Source of the DNA: JAABQT01 sp035459025
Lineage (GTDB): Bacteria > Pseudomonadota > Gammaproteobacteria > Burkholderiales > SG8-39
Length of the DNA: 64,000 nt
Reading direction: 5' to 3'
Assembly (NCBI GenBank): GCA_035459025.1
Contig: DATHYT010000098.1
Location: forward strand, 1-64,000
The notes beneath the pieces are model-generated. The model was given only the letters and a program-made list of their open reading frames with translations, searched no databases and was not told the DNA's origin. The position numbers were made by a program, and so were the translations under genes. This document shows, in pieces, positions 1 through 10,162 of the stretch. How positions within the stretch are numbered: position 1 is the stretch's first letter; each line of letters opens with the position of its first letter.

Positions 1-139
1 AATTCCTCGCCTCCCCACCGTACTTCTTGGCCAAAATGTGCGTCATCGCCGCCGTCAGCGTCGTCTTGCCGTGATCCACGTGCCCAATCGTCCCCACGTT
101 CACGTGAGGCTTCGTACGCTCGAATTTGCCTTTTGCCAT
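1..139 (-). CDS. tuf: Elongation factor Tu, N-terminal fragment cut by the window edge
   Basis: EF-Tu is the GTPase that carries aminoacyl-tRNA to the ribosome. Only the first 46 codons lie in the window. The reverse strand reads MAKGKFERTKPHVNVGTIGH followed by VDHGKTT, which is the G1/P-loop GHVDHGKT, and then an EF-Tu-like helix. The start is the ATG at 139, 25 bases after the fusA stop. It is the last gene seen of the str operon and should be co-transcribed with fusA. The length beyond the edge is unknown. Confidence 0.97.
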   Translation of the reverse strand, partial: MAKGKFERTKPHVNVGTIGHVDHGKTTLTAAMTHILAKKYGGEARN

Positions 140-164
140 GATCCGAAATCCCCGAGTCTTGTGG

Positions 165-2270
<2,106 letters not shown>

Positions 2271-2280
2271 CAGAATGCCT

Positions 2281-2751
2281 CTAGAACCTGTAGTGGGCGA
2301 ACGCTTTGTTGGCGTCCGCCATGCGATGGACTTCCTCGCGCTTCTTCATTGCGCCACCGCGGCCCTCGGCGGCCTCCTGCAGCTCGCCTGCCAGGCGCAC
2401 GGTCATGGACTTCTCGCCGCGCTTTTGCGCCGCCTCGCGGATCCAGCGCATCGCGAGCGCCACGCGCCGCACCGGGCGCACTTCCACCGGCACCTGGTAA
2501 TTGGCCCCGCCGACGCGCCGGCTCTTCACCTCGACCACCGGCTTCACGTTCTGAACCGCCTGCGTGAACACCTCGACCGGATCCTTGCCCGATTTGGTCT
2601 TGATGACGTCGAACGCGCGGTAGACGATGCCCTCGGCCACGGATTTCTTGCCGCGCGTCATCAGCACGTTGATGAACTTGGCGACCTCCGGATGATTGAA
2701 CTTCGGATCCGGCAGGATCTCGCGCTTGGGAACCTCTCTGCGACGCGGCAT
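2281..2751 (-). CDS. rpsG: 30S ribosomal protein S7
   Basis: S7 (156 aa, standard length) is a primary 16S rRNA binder that organises the 30S head near the E site. The N-terminus MPRRREVPKREILPDPKF and the segment NVLMTRGKKSVAE are typical. In enterobacteria S7 is the translational repressor of the str operon; whether it does so here cannot be read from the sequence. It starts 23 bases after rpsL and precedes fusA by 10 bases. Confidence 0.98.
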   Translation of the reverse strand: MPRRREVPKREILPDPKFNHPEVAKFINVLMTRGKKSVAEGIVYRAFDVIKTKSGKDPVEVFTQAVQNVKPVVEVKSRRVGGANYQVPVEVRPVRRVALAMRWIREAAQKRGEKSMTVRLAGELQEAAEGRGGAMKKREEVHRMADANKAFAHYRF

Positions 2752-2774
2752 GGGCAGTTTCTCTCTGTGCTTCG

Positions 2775-3152
2775 CTAGGCCGTCTTGGGCGCCTTGGCGC
2801 CGTACTTGGAGCGGCTCTGCTTGCGGTCCTTGACGCCCTGCGTGTCGAGCGAGCCACGCACGATGTGGTAGCGCACGCCCGGCAGGTCCTTCACGCGGCC
2901 GCCGCGGATCAGCACCACCGAGTGCTCCTGCAGGTTGTGGCCTTCACCGCCGATGTAGCCGATCACCTCGAAGCCGTTGGTGAGGCGCACCTTGGCGACC
3001 TTGCGCAGGGCCGAGTTCGGCTTCTTCGGCGTGGTCGTGTACACGCGCGTGCACACGCCCCGCTTCTGCGGCGAGCCGGCGAGCGCGGGAACCTTCGACT
3101 TCGGGCGTCGAGCGGCCCGGATTCCACGCCGTAACTGATTGACGGTAGGCAT
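2775..3152 (-). CDS. rpsL: 30S ribosomal protein S12
   Basis: S12 (125 aa) sits at the decoding centre and controls translational accuracy. The start MPTVNQLRRG and the loop TTPKKPNSALRKVAK are canonical. The two lysines of PKKPNS, where streptomycin-resistance changes occur in other bacteria, are wild type. The segment KDLPGVRYH contains the aspartate that RimO methylthiolates in many bacteria. It is the first gene of the str operon, about 75 bases downstream of a strong predicted promoter. Confidence 0.98.
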   Translation of the reverse strand: MPTVNQLRRGIRAARRPKSKVPALAGSPQKRGVCTRVYTTTPKKPNSALRKVAKVRLTNGFEVIGYIGGEGHNLQEHSVVLIRGGRVKDLPGVRYHIVRGSLDTQGVKDRKQSRSKYGAKAPKTA

Positions 3153-3231
3153 TATTTTGCGATCCTAGAAACAAACCGGGCGGCCACGTCCAGCGAACCC
3201 GCAGCCGCCCAGGCGCCAAAAAAGAGGCCGG

Positions 3232-3260
3232 ATTATAAGGAGGAAACCGGGTCAGCGCAA
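3232..3260 (-). promoter_or_regulatory. Sigma-70-type promoter of the rpsL-rpsG-fusA-tuf operon
   Basis: Read on the minus strand, TTGCGC (3260-3255) is followed after 17 bases by a perfect TATAAT (3237-3232). This gives a leader of about 75 bases before rpsL. The element overlaps the end of the upstream gene, which runs in the same direction. Spacing and sequence are close to consensus, as expected for a ribosomal operon. Confidence 0.75.
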
Positions 3261-3749
3261 GGAATGAGATGGCGTTGCGACGAAGCCAAAGCGCGCCGCC
3301 ACCGCGTGCGAGGCCACCTCGGGCAGCGCGCGCCAATTGTCGCCGAGCCGCGCTGCAAATAGCGCGAGGTCGCGGTCATCGAGCAGCCCCACGCCGCGCT
3401 CGTCCTCGATCAGCACCGAGCCTTCCTCGTCGACAAACGTGGCACGCGCGCGCACGGGGCGCCCGCAGTGGTCGACGAGCGTTTCGCCCTCGTAGCGCAA
3501 CACGAGCGGCGTATAGGCGAGCGCGACGAAGACGCGCTGGGGGCCGTTCTGGAAGTACCAGCACCCGCGTTCATCGTGCGCGTAGTTGCGGGCAATGAAG
3601 TCGCGCAACATGGCGTTGCCGATGCGCCCGAAACCTCCGCCCGCGGAATCTTGCAGCAGCCAGTTGCCGCGGCGGTCGAGCGCGAGCCAGCCGTACACCG
3701 CCGGCACATCCGGCCATCGCGCCATCGCTCGCCGCACGCTCGCGTCCAT
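3252..3749 (-). CDS. Conserved protein of unknown function, 165 aa
   Basis: I cannot assign a function. The protein appears soluble, with no signal peptide or membrane segment. It carries aromatic-rich blocks WPDVPAVYGWLALDRRGNW and GCWYFQNGPQRVFV, which resemble a domain-of-unknown-function family I associate mainly with Betaproteobacteria; the family number is not certain. The ATG at 3749 was chosen because longer versions read into the EAL gene, whose stop lies 11 bases upstream, and have a non-conserved arginine-rich N-terminus. It probably forms a two-gene unit with the EAL gene. Its 3' end contains the str promoter. Confidence 0.75.
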   Translation of the reverse strand: MDASVRRAMARWPDVPAVYGWLALDRRGNWLLQDSAGGGFGRIGNAMLRDFIARNYAHDERGCWYFQNGPQRVFVALAYTPLVLRYEGETLVDHCGRPVRARATFVDEEGSVLIEDERGVGLLDDRDLALFAARLGDNWRALPEVASHAVAARFGFVATPSHSLR

Positions 3750-3759
3750 GCCGGCCGCA

Positions 3760-4599
3760 TCAAGGCACGGGCGGCGCCGCGGAGCGATCGATGGGCGCCG
3801 GCCGCGCGATGCCGAAGCCCTGCGCGTACCCGACACCCAGGCGGCGCAGTTGCGCGACGATCTCTGGTTCCTCGACGCACTCGGCGATCACCTCGACACC
3901 GATCGCTTCGCCGACCCGCACCACCGCCTTCATCTTCTGGCGTGCGACTTCGCTGCGCAGCAGCGCGCGCACGATGGAGCCGTCGACCTTGACCAAGTCC
4001 ACGCGCATCGTCTTCAACGCAATGAACGAGACCGAGCGCTGGCCGAATCCGTCGATCAGGACCTTGCAGCCGGTCTGTTTCACGGCGTGGGCGAAACGCG
4101 CGGCGGCTTCGAGCCGGGATAGCGTGTCGGCCTCGTCCACTTCAAACACGAGGGCCGCCGGCGACACGCGCTGCGCCAGCAGCTCCTCGGCGACGAACCG
4201 CGGAAACGCCGCATCCGCCAGAGCCTGGCCGGACACGTTGAGGCTCAGGCGCGGAACGCCCCCGGCCGGCGGGTGCGCCAGCCAGCGCACCGCGTGACGC
4301 ACCACCCAGCGGTCCAGCTCGCCCATCATCCGGTAGTGCTCGAAAGCGGGCAGGAAATCCCCGGGCGGCAGCAGCAGCGCCTCTTCCTCGCGCAGGCGCA
4401 CCAGCGCCTCGGCCATGGCGAAGGCGCCGGGCGGACGCAGCGACAGAATCGGCTGGCAGAACAGCTGCAGCTCGTCGCGCGCCAGCGCCTGGCGCAGTCG
4501 CGCCGCGGGATCGCGCCAGCCCGCCAGCTCGCGGTTCATCTCCTCTAGGAACTTCTCCTCGTTCGCCGCCGCGGAGGATCCTGCAGTGCTCGTCGTCAT
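3760..4599 (-). CDS. Stand-alone EAL-domain protein, possibly a degenerate c-di-GMP phosphodiesterase
   Basis: EAL proteins hydrolyse or bind the second messenger cyclic di-GMP. This 279-residue protein is an EAL domain (about 42-268) without a GGDEF, PAS or membrane part. Conserved positions seen are E64 (in AEALVRL), N121 (SLNVSG), E153 (FEVDE), D183, K204 (VKVDGS), E240 (IAECVE) and Q260. The DDFG loop reads DGFGQR, so its second aspartate, a metal ligand in active enzymes, is G184. It may therefore bind without cleaving. The ATG at 4599 has GGGGCGAGG upstream. It is divergent from the thioesterase. Confidence 0.85.
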   Translation of the reverse strand: MTTSTAGSSAAANEEKFLEEMNRELAGWRDPAARLRQALARDELQLFCQPILSLRPPGAFAMAEALVRLREEEALLLPPGDFLPAFEHYRMMGELDRWVVRHAVRWLAHPPAGGVPRLSLNVSGQALADAAFPRFVAEELLAQRVSPAALVFEVDEADTLSRLEAAARFAHAVKQTGCKVLIDGFGQRSVSFIALKTMRVDLVKVDGSIVRALLRSEVARQKMKAVVRVGEAIGVEVIAECVEEPEIVAQLRRLGVGYAQGFGIARPAPIDRSAAPPVP

Positions 4600-4682
4600 G
4601 CCCTCGCCCCTAAAGTATTCTAGCCGCGCGCGCCGCTTGGTCGAGCTAACATTGCGCCGGTTTATCCTGGAGACCGACAGCA

Positions 4683-5123
4683 ATGCCCCGAGAGGATTTT
4701 GCCTGCGCGCACCGGCTGCGCGTACGCTGGGCCGAGGTGGACATGCAAAGGATCGTGTTCAACGGCCACTATCTCACCTACATCGACACGGCAATCGCCG
4801 AGTACTGGCGCGCCATCGGGTTGCCCTACCCCGAAGGCTATGTCGAGCGCTATGCGAGCGACCTGTTCCTGCGCAAGGCGACGGTGGAGTACCTCGGGTC
4901 CGCCGGCTACGACGACGAGCTCGAAGTCCTGTGCCGCGCCTCGCGCCTCGGACGCAGCAGCATGACGTTCCTGTTCGAGATCTGGCGCGGCGCATCCGAG
5001 CTGCTGGTCACCGCGGAGCTGGTCTACGTGAACGCCGACCCGAAGGCCAAGACCGCGGCACCGCTGCCTGACGAGGTACGCGAGCGCATCCGCGGTTTCG
5101 AGAAGTCAGGGCCCGCGCAATGA
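4683..5123 (+). CDS. Acyl-CoA thioesterase, hot-dog fold (YbgC/4-hydroxybenzoyl-CoA thioesterase type)
   Basis: This 146-residue protein should hydrolyse acyl-CoA thioesters. The N-terminal block VRWAEVDMQRIVFNGHYLTY matches the hot-dog thioesterase pattern, in which an aspartate or nearby acid precedes the central helix. GGAGA lies about eight bases before the ATG. Its end overlaps the MaoC-type gene by four bases (ATGA), so the two hot-dog proteins are translationally coupled and probably act on related acyl-CoA compounds. The substrate cannot be told. Confidence 0.85.
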   Translation: MPREDFACAHRLRVRWAEVDMQRIVFNGHYLTYIDTAIAEYWRAIGLPYPEGYVERYASDLFLRKATVEYLGSAGYDDELEVLCRASRLGRSSMTFLFEIWRGASELLVTAELVYVNADPKAKTAAPLPDEVRERIRGFEKSGPAQ

Positions 5124-5569
5124 CGCTGTACTGGGAGGATTTCAACGTCGGCGACACCGTGGAGATGGGGCGCCACACCTTTACCGAGGCCGAGATCATC
5201 GCGTTCGCGCGCCAGTTCGACCCGCAGCCGTTTCACGTCGATCCGCAGGCGGCGATGCAATCGGCCTTTGGCGGGCTGATCGCGAGCGGCTGGCACACGT
5301 GCGCGGTGTGCATGCGCCTCAATTGCGAGACCTATATCAACCGCTCCGTCAGCCTGGGCTCCCCCGGCCTCGACAACATTCGCTGGCTGAAGCCCGTGCG
5401 CCCGGGCGACACCATCAGCTACCGGCGCACGGTGCTCGAATCGCGCGCTTCGCAGAGCCGGCCGGGCGTCGGCCTGTTGCGCTCGCGCACCGAAGCGCTC
5501 AACCAGGCGGGCGAGCTCGTCATGTCGATGGAAGGCTGGGGCATGTTCGGTCGGCGGCCGGCGCCGTGA
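5120..5569 (+). CDS. MaoC-like hydratase/dehydratase
   Basis: MaoC proteins (hot-dog fold) usually hydrate enoyl-CoA or related thioesters. At 149 residues this is a single-domain form. The hydratase-2-type motif appears as FARQFDPQPFHVDP, with catalytic-type Asp and His, followed by the glycine-rich AFGGLIASGWHT. It overlaps the thioesterase at its start and the ComB-like gene at its end (GTGA). No polyketide or beta-oxidation genes lie beside it, so the pathway is open. Confidence 0.85.
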   Translation: MTLYWEDFNVGDTVEMGRHTFTEAEIIAFARQFDPQPFHVDPQAAMQSAFGGLIASGWHTCAVCMRLNCETYINRSVSLGSPGLDNIRWLKPVRPGDTISYRRTVLESRASQSRPGVGLLRSRTEALNQAGELVMSMEGWGMFGRRPAP

Positions 5570-6309
5570 GCGCGAAGATCGAGCTGCAGCACCGCATCCA
5601 CGTGCTCACGCGCAAGGAGGAGCTCGACGGCGTGCGCGTCGCGGGCAAGGTGGTCATCGTGCTCGATATCCTATTCGCCACGACCACCATGGTGGCGGTG
5701 CTCGCCGGCGGCGCCACGGAAGTGCTGCCAGTGGTCGACGAGAGCGCGGCGCGCGATGCCGGCGCGCGGCACGCCGAAGGGGGCTACGTGCTCGCCGGGG
5801 AGCTGTACGCCGAGACGCTGCCGGGATTCGCGCATCCGGCGCCGATGGCGCTGCTGGCACACGGCGTCGCCGGCAAAAGCGTGATCTACGCCACCACCAA
5901 CGGCACCGTGGCGATGACGCTGGCCGTTGGCGCAAAGCGCGTGTACTGCGGCTCGCTGCTCAATGCCGGCGCGCTCGTTTCGCGTGTCGTGGCCGAGCAC
6001 CCGCAGGACCGGGTGCTGATCCTGTGCTCGGGCTCGGGTGGCAACTTCAACCTGGAGGATTTCTACGGCGCGGGCTGCTTCGTCGAGCGTTTCACGCGAC
6101 TGCTCGGGCCCGGCGCGGACTTGTCCGATGCGGCGCGCACCTCGCTCGCCTTCTTTCGCGGCGCTCGTGCGCCCGAGGCGCTGCTCGAGTGCCGCGTCGG
6201 CCGCATGATGGCCGCGCGCGGCCTCGCGCACGAGGTCGAGTTCGCCTGCCGCGTCGATGCCTTTCCCATTGTGCCCGTGCTGGAGACAGGCCGCCTGCGA
6301 TGCGCGTAG
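5566..6309 (+). CDS. comB: 2-phosphosulfolactate phosphatase family protein (ComB-like)
   Basis: ComB removes phosphate from 2-phosphosulfolactate in archaeal coenzyme M synthesis; bacterial homologues are common and often uncharacterised. The family blocks are visible: VIVLDILFATTTMVAVL, YATTNGT and LCSGSGGNFNLEDFYGAG. The GTG at 5566 overlaps the MaoC stop as GTGA and gives 247 residues, the usual family size; longer versions read into non-homologous sequence. The stop lies inside the start of the MOSC gene. ComDE-like genes occur at 58566-59692 in this window. Confidence 0.85.
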   Translation: MSAKIELQHRIHVLTRKEELDGVRVAGKVVIVLDILFATTTMVAVLAGGATEVLPVVDESAARDAGARHAEGGYVLAGELYAETLPGFAHPAPMALLAHGVAGKSVIYATTNGTVAMTLAVGAKRVYCGSLLNAGALVSRVVAEHPQDRVLILCSGSGGNFNLEDFYGAGCFVERFTRLLGPGADLSDAARTSLAFFRGARAPEALLECRVGRMMAARGLAHEVEFACRVDAFPIVPVLETGRLRCA

Positions 6310-7064
6310 CCGCGCTCGCCGTCTATCCGGTGAAAGGCGCGGCGGCGGTGCCGCTGGAGCGCGTGGCGCTCGACAACATGGGGCCGCTCGGCGATCGGCG
6401 CTACTGCCTCGCACGCCCGAGTGGGCGCGTGTTCACGCAGCGCGACGACGCCAGCCTGGCGCGGCTGCGTGCGCAACCGCACGACGGCGGGCTGCTGCTC
6501 GAGTTCGACGGTGAGCGGCTGCAGGTCGGCGCGGCCGACTTCGCCACTGCGGCCCAGCTGCACGTCTGGTCGAGGCAGACTGCCGCGCGCATCGCGCGCA
6601 ATGCGCTCAATGCGGCCCTCACGCGCTGGTTCGGGACGCCGCTGCAGCTGGCGCGCCTCGAGCGGCCGGTGGAGCGCCAGGGCGCCATGCTTGCCTTCGG
6701 CGACGCCGCGGCGCTGCTGCTGACCAACGCGGCTTCGCTGGACGCGCTCAACGCCAGCATGGACGTTGCGGTGCCGATGGCGCGCTTCAGGCCGAACATC
6801 GTCCTCGCGGGCGCCGCCGCGTTCGATGAGGACCGCTGGCAGCGCCTGCGCGTCGGCAGCGCGATCCTTGCGCCGGTGCACGCCTGCGGCCGCTGCGAAG
6901 TCACCACCATCGACCAGGAGGTGGGCGCCGTCGTGGACGGCGAGCCGCTGCGCACCCTTTCGCGCCTGCGCATGCGGGACGGCGAGCCGGTGTTCGGCGT
7001 GCGCTACGCAGTGGCGCAGCCGGGCGACATCCGCGTCGGCGACCGGGCGTTCGACGCACCCTAG
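6300..7064 (+). CDS. MOSC-domain protein with MOSC N-terminal barrel
   Basis: MOSC proteins bind molybdenum cofactor and include the mARC/YcbX N-hydroxy-compound reductases. This 254-residue protein has the MOSC_N beta-barrel start (AALAVYPVKG, GPLGDRRYCL) and a C-terminal MOSC domain. The motif HACGRCEVTTIDQ holds the conserved Cys expected to bind the cofactor. The ATG at 6300 overlaps the comB stop by ten bases. No ferredoxin domain is attached, unlike YcbX, so it would need a separate electron donor. Confidence 0.88.
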   Translation: MRVAALAVYPVKGAAAVPLERVALDNMGPLGDRRYCLARPSGRVFTQRDDASLARLRAQPHDGGLLLEFDGERLQVGAADFATAAQLHVWSRQTAARIARNALNAALTRWFGTPLQLARLERPVERQGAMLAFGDAAALLLTNAASLDALNASMDVAVPMARFRPNIVLAGAAAFDEDRWQRLRVGSAILAPVHACGRCEVTTIDQEVGAVVDGEPLRTLSRLRMRDGEPVFGVRYAVAQPGDIRVGDRAFDAP

Positions 7065-7070
7065 TCCTGG

Positions 7071-8204
7071 TCAGTGATAGCGCTCATAGCCCGCGAACGC
7101 GGTCAGCAGGCGGGTGATGGAGTATGCGACCCAGATCGGCATCCGCTGCCATAGCGGCCGGCGCCGCCAGTGCTGGGGCGGAATCCGCTGCGCGCCGTTG
7201 CGCATCGCCTCTTGCAGCCCCCCGCGCAGTTGCGCGGAGAAGCGCCGGTCGTCCACGAACACGTTCGCCTCCAGCGCCATGAGCAGGCTGTAGGGATCGA
7301 TGTTCGAGGAGCCGACGCAGCAATGCACGCCGTCGAACACCGCCACCTTGGCGTGCAGGAAGCTGCGCTGGTACTCCCAGATCTCGATGCCGGCATCGAG
7401 CAGCTGGCCGTACATGGCACGCGAGGCGAGATGCAGCAGCAGGTATTCGACGCGGCCCTGCAGGAACAGCACCACCCGAACGCCGCGCCGCGCCGCGGCG
7501 ACCAGCGCCCGGCGGAAACGCCAGCCCGGCAGGAAGTAGGCATTGGCGATGATCACCTCGTCGCGGGCAGCCGCAATTCGCTCGAGGTAGACGCGCTCGA
7601 TGTCGCGCCGGTGGTGCAGGCTGTCGCGCACCACCAAGGCGGCGCGATGACCCTCCGCAAACGGGCCGCGCGCCGGCACGGGCGCGCGCGGCGCCTCCCC
7701 GGCGAGGCGCGCCCACAGCCGCGCTGCGCGCTCGCGAACCTGCGCCGTGAGCGGGCCCTCGATGCGCACCGCATAGTCAAGCCGCGGCGGCGACGGCATC
7801 GGTCCGACGTAGTCGTCAAGGATATTGATGCCGCCGACGAACGCCAGCTGGCCGTCGATGCACGCATTCTTGCGATGCAGCCGGCGCAGCCGATCGCGCC
7901 GCAAGCCCCAGATGCGCACCGGCCGGTACATGTGCAGCTGCACGCCCGTGTCCTCGAGGATGCGGCGAAAACGCGGCGGAAAGCCGCGCGAGCCGAAACC
8001 GTCGATCAGCAGGCGCACCGCCACCCCGCGCGCCGCGGCCCTGGCGAGCGCGTCGATGACGAGGCTGCCGGTCTCGTCGCCGGCGAAGATGTAGGTCTCG
8101 AGGAACACTTCGCGCCGCGCGCCGTCGATCGCCTCGACGAGCGCCGGGAAGTACTGCTCGCCGTTGCACAGCAGGGTCAGCCGGTTGCCGTCGACATAGC
8201 GCAT
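7071..8204 (-). CDS. clsB: Cardiolipin synthase B-type phospholipase D protein
   Basis: ClsB-type enzymes make cardiolipin by transferring phosphatidyl groups. The 377-residue protein has both HKD motifs of the phospholipase D superfamily: HRKNACID in the first half, followed by GGINI, and HAKVAVFD in the second, followed by GSSNIDP. No membrane segment is obvious, as in ClsB rather than ClsA. It follows the EEP-family gene with a four-base gap, mirroring the ybhP-clsB pair of enterobacteria. Confidence 0.9.
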   Translation of the reverse strand: MRYVDGNRLTLLCNGEQYFPALVEAIDGARREVFLETYIFAGDETGSLVIDALARAAARGVAVRLLIDGFGSRGFPPRFRRILEDTGVQLHMYRPVRIWGLRRDRLRRLHRKNACIDGQLAFVGGINILDDYVGPMPSPPRLDYAVRIEGPLTAQVRERAARLWARLAGEAPRAPVPARGPFAEGHRAALVVRDSLHHRRDIERVYLERIAAARDEVIIANAYFLPGWRFRRALVAAARRGVRVVLFLQGRVEYLLLHLASRAMYGQLLDAGIEIWEYQRSFLHAKVAVFDGVHCCVGSSNIDPYSLLMALEANVFVDDRRFSAQLRGGLQEAMRNGAQRIPPQHWRRRPLWQRMPIWVAYSITRLLTAFAGYERYH

Positions 8205-8208
8205 GGCG

Positions 8209-8958
8209 CTAGGCAGCCTTCACCACCGCGCCCAGCGCCAGGTGATCCGAGAGCAGCGACCAGGGCGCGCCGACGTGCACGCTCGCCTCGACGACGCTGA
8301 AGCCGCGCACGTAGATCCGGTCCAGGCGCAGCACCGGCAGCAGGCTCGGATAGGTGCGCGCCGGCCGATCCCCATAGATGGCGGTCACCTCCTGCATGCC
8401 GAGCCGCTCCTCGAGCACGCGCGTCGCGCGCTGGCGCCAGTCGTTGAAATCCCCGGCGACGACGATCGGCTCGCCGCGTGCCGCCGCCTCGCCGAGGCGC
8501 TCGACGATGGCCTCGAGCTGGCGCCGGCGCCCGCGCTCGTGCAGCGAAAGGTGCACGCAGACGCAATGCAGCTCGCGCCGCCAGCCCGGAACGCTCAGCA
8601 CGCAATGCAGCAGGCCGCGGCGCTCGAAGCGATGGCTCGAAATGTCCACGTTCTCCGTCGACACGATCGGAAACCGCGACAGCACGGCGTTGCCGTAATG
8701 TCCGTAGTGATGTACACGGTTCAGGCCGTAGGCGTACTGCCAGCCTTCCTGTTTCAGATACTCGTGCTGCGGTGCGCTCGGCCAGGTCGCGAAGCGCAGC
8801 GCGTGGCGCTCGTTGAGGCCCTGAACCTCCTGCAGGAACACCAGGTCGGGCTCGAGCGTGTTCAGGCCTTCGCGCAGCTCATGGATCACCACGCGCCGGT
8901 TGAATTGCGAGAGCCCCTTGTGCATGTTGAGCGTGACCACACGAAGGACCGCGCTCAT
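8209..8958 (-). CDS. Endonuclease/exonuclease/phosphatase family protein (YbhP-like)
   Basis: A 249-residue protein of the EEP superfamily (DNase I / inositol phosphatase fold). Characteristic parts are VTLNMHKG at the N-terminus, VFLQEVQ with the metal-binding Glu, VAGDFNDW and the C-terminal LLSDHLALGA with the catalytic Asp-His. The ATG at 8958 overlaps the nudB stop by four bases. Its conserved position beside clsB suggests a lipid-related phosphodiesterase or phosphatase role, but the substrate is unknown. Confidence 0.88.
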   Translation of the reverse strand: MSAVLRVVTLNMHKGLSQFNRRVVIHELREGLNTLEPDLVFLQEVQGLNERHALRFATWPSAPQHEYLKQEGWQYAYGLNRVHHYGHYGNAVLSRFPIVSTENVDISSHRFERRGLLHCVLSVPGWRRELHCVCVHLSLHERGRRRQLEAIVERLGEAAARGEPIVVAGDFNDWRQRATRVLEERLGMQEVTAIYGDRPARTYPSLLPVLRLDRIYVRGFSVVEASVHVGAPWSLLSDHLALGAVVKAA

Positions 8959-9404
8959 CGCCGCGCGCCCCGCACCGGCAGCATGCGAATGGCGTCCCGG
9001 TTCGACCACGAGAAGCAAGCGTCGGCCGCCCGGTTCCAGGACAGCCAGCGTTGCGCGCGGTGCTCCGCCCGCGCCAGCTCGACCGTCACCGGCGCCGGCA
9101 CGCACAGGCTGAACACGTGCTCGGTGTTGTGCGTCGTGCCGGGCACGAAGCGGCCGCGCCAGTGCGCGTAGATCTCGAACGCGTGCGTCATCCGCCAGTC
9201 GATCAGCTGCGCCGGCGCCGCCTCGATGCCGGTTTCCTCGCGCACTTCGCGCCGCGCCGCATGCGCCGGCGCCTCGTCCAGCCGCTCGAGCGAGCCGGTG
9301 ACCGACTGCCAGAAGCCGGGGCGTTGCGCCCGCTCCAGCAGCAGCACCTCCAGCTGCGGCGTGTGGATCACCACCAGCACCGATTCCGGCAGCTTGAGGC
9401 TCAC
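8955..9404 (-). CDS. nudB: Dihydroneopterin triphosphate diphosphatase, Nudix family
   Basis: NudB removes pyrophosphate from dihydroneopterin triphosphate in folate synthesis. The Nudix box is seen as GSLERLDEAPAHAARREVRE followed by ETGIE; it carries one extra residue between the Gly and the first Glu compared with E. coli NudB. The GTG at 9404 overlaps the barstar stop as GTGA and gives 149 residues, the usual NudB length. Position near aspS fits the conserved gammaproteobacterial and betaproteobacterial order. Confidence 0.88.
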   Translation of the reverse strand: MSLKLPESVLVVIHTPQLEVLLLERAQRPGFWQSVTGSLERLDEAPAHAARREVREETGIEAAPAQLIDWRMTHAFEIYAHWRGRFVPGTTHNTEHVFSLCVPAPVTVELARAEHRAQRWLSWNRAADACFSWSNRDAIRMLPVRGARR

Positions 9405-9835
9405 GCGGACTTCGCGCGGAACAGCTCCGGCAGCGCGAGCGTGCGTCCCGCATCGACGAACACCGCAAAGAACGGCTTGCTGCGCTCGGCCCAGTACGCG
9501 GCGCTCGCGGCCAGCACGTCGAGCAGCACGCCCAGGTCGTCGGCGGGCAGGTTCTCGTAACCGGCAAAGAGGAAGACATGGCCGTCCCCGGCGCGCCAGC
9601 CCAGATCGCCGAGACAGTCCTCCAGCGCGTCCCAGTTGCCGCCAAACCACGCCGGAAAGCCGAGCGCCAGCGCGAGCCGCTCGAGCAGCGATTCCTTGTC
9701 GTGCGCCCCGCCGAGATCGACGAGCGCCAGGTCGAGGCGCGTGCCGCGCACCGCGTCCTCGACTTCCGTGGCCTGCCGCGTCCGGTACACGCCGGAGCGC
9801 GTCGCATCCTTAAGCCTTTGCGCAAGCTTACCCAT
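9401..9835 (-). CDS. Barstar-family ribonuclease inhibitor
   Basis: Barstar binds and blocks barnase-type ribonucleases in the cytoplasm. The core block NWDALEDCL corresponds to the barstar helix that carries the two aspartates contacting the RNase active site. A preceding FPAWFGGN matches the barstar LPEYYGEN segment. At 144 residues it is longer than the 90-residue Bacillus protein, with about 40 extra N-terminal residues. It lies three bases after an RNase Sa-like gene, which is the likely target. Confidence 0.9.
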   Translation of the reverse strand: MGKLAQRLKDATRSGVYRTRQATEVEDAVRGTRLDLALVDLGGAHDKESLLERLALALGFPAWFGGNWDALEDCLGDLGWRAGDGHVFLFAGYENLPADDLGVLLDVLAASAAYWAERSKPFFAVFVDAGRTLALPELFRAKSA

Positions 9836-9838
9836 GAC

Positions 9839-10162
9839 CTATTCGCGGATGCGCCTGAATGTCCGGTAGTGGTCCTGCGTGTAGTAGAACTCGCCGTCCC
9901 CGCCCGCCACGATACGCCGCGCGCCGCGGTCGCGCGCGCCCGGCGTGCGTACCGTGTACTCGCGATAGTAGCCGGGCCGGCGTTCGGGCAGCCGGCCCTC
10001 GCGGTTGCGGAACGTCGCGCCGTCGCGCGCGTAGGGGAACGGGCCACCGGCCTTGATCAGCGCCAGCGTCTGCCGCGCCTCGGGCGGCAAATCGGCAAGC
10101 GCGACTTCGCCCGAGCAGGCGCCCGCGGCGAACGCCAGCACGAGCGTCCAGGCCAGCCTCAC
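9839..10162 (-). CDS. Exported guanyl-specific ribonuclease of the barnase / RNase Sa family
   Basis: A 107-residue protein closely resembling Streptomyces RNase Sa: GGPFPYARDGATFRNRE, YYREYTV, TPGARDRGARRI and DHYRTF. The four catalytic residues of RNase Sa (Glu54, Arg65, Arg69, His85) correspond to E68, R79, R83 and H98, so it should be active on RNA after G. The N-terminus is a short signal sequence with a possible lipoprotein cysteine at C16, though the lipobox AAGAC is imperfect. It overlaps the aspS stop by four bases and precedes barstar. Confidence 0.9.
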   Translation of the reverse strand: MRLAWTLVLAFAAGACSGEVALADLPPEARQTLALIKAGGPFPYARDGATFRNREGRLPERRPGYYREYTVRTPGARDRGARRIVAGGDGEFYYTQDHYRTFRRIRE

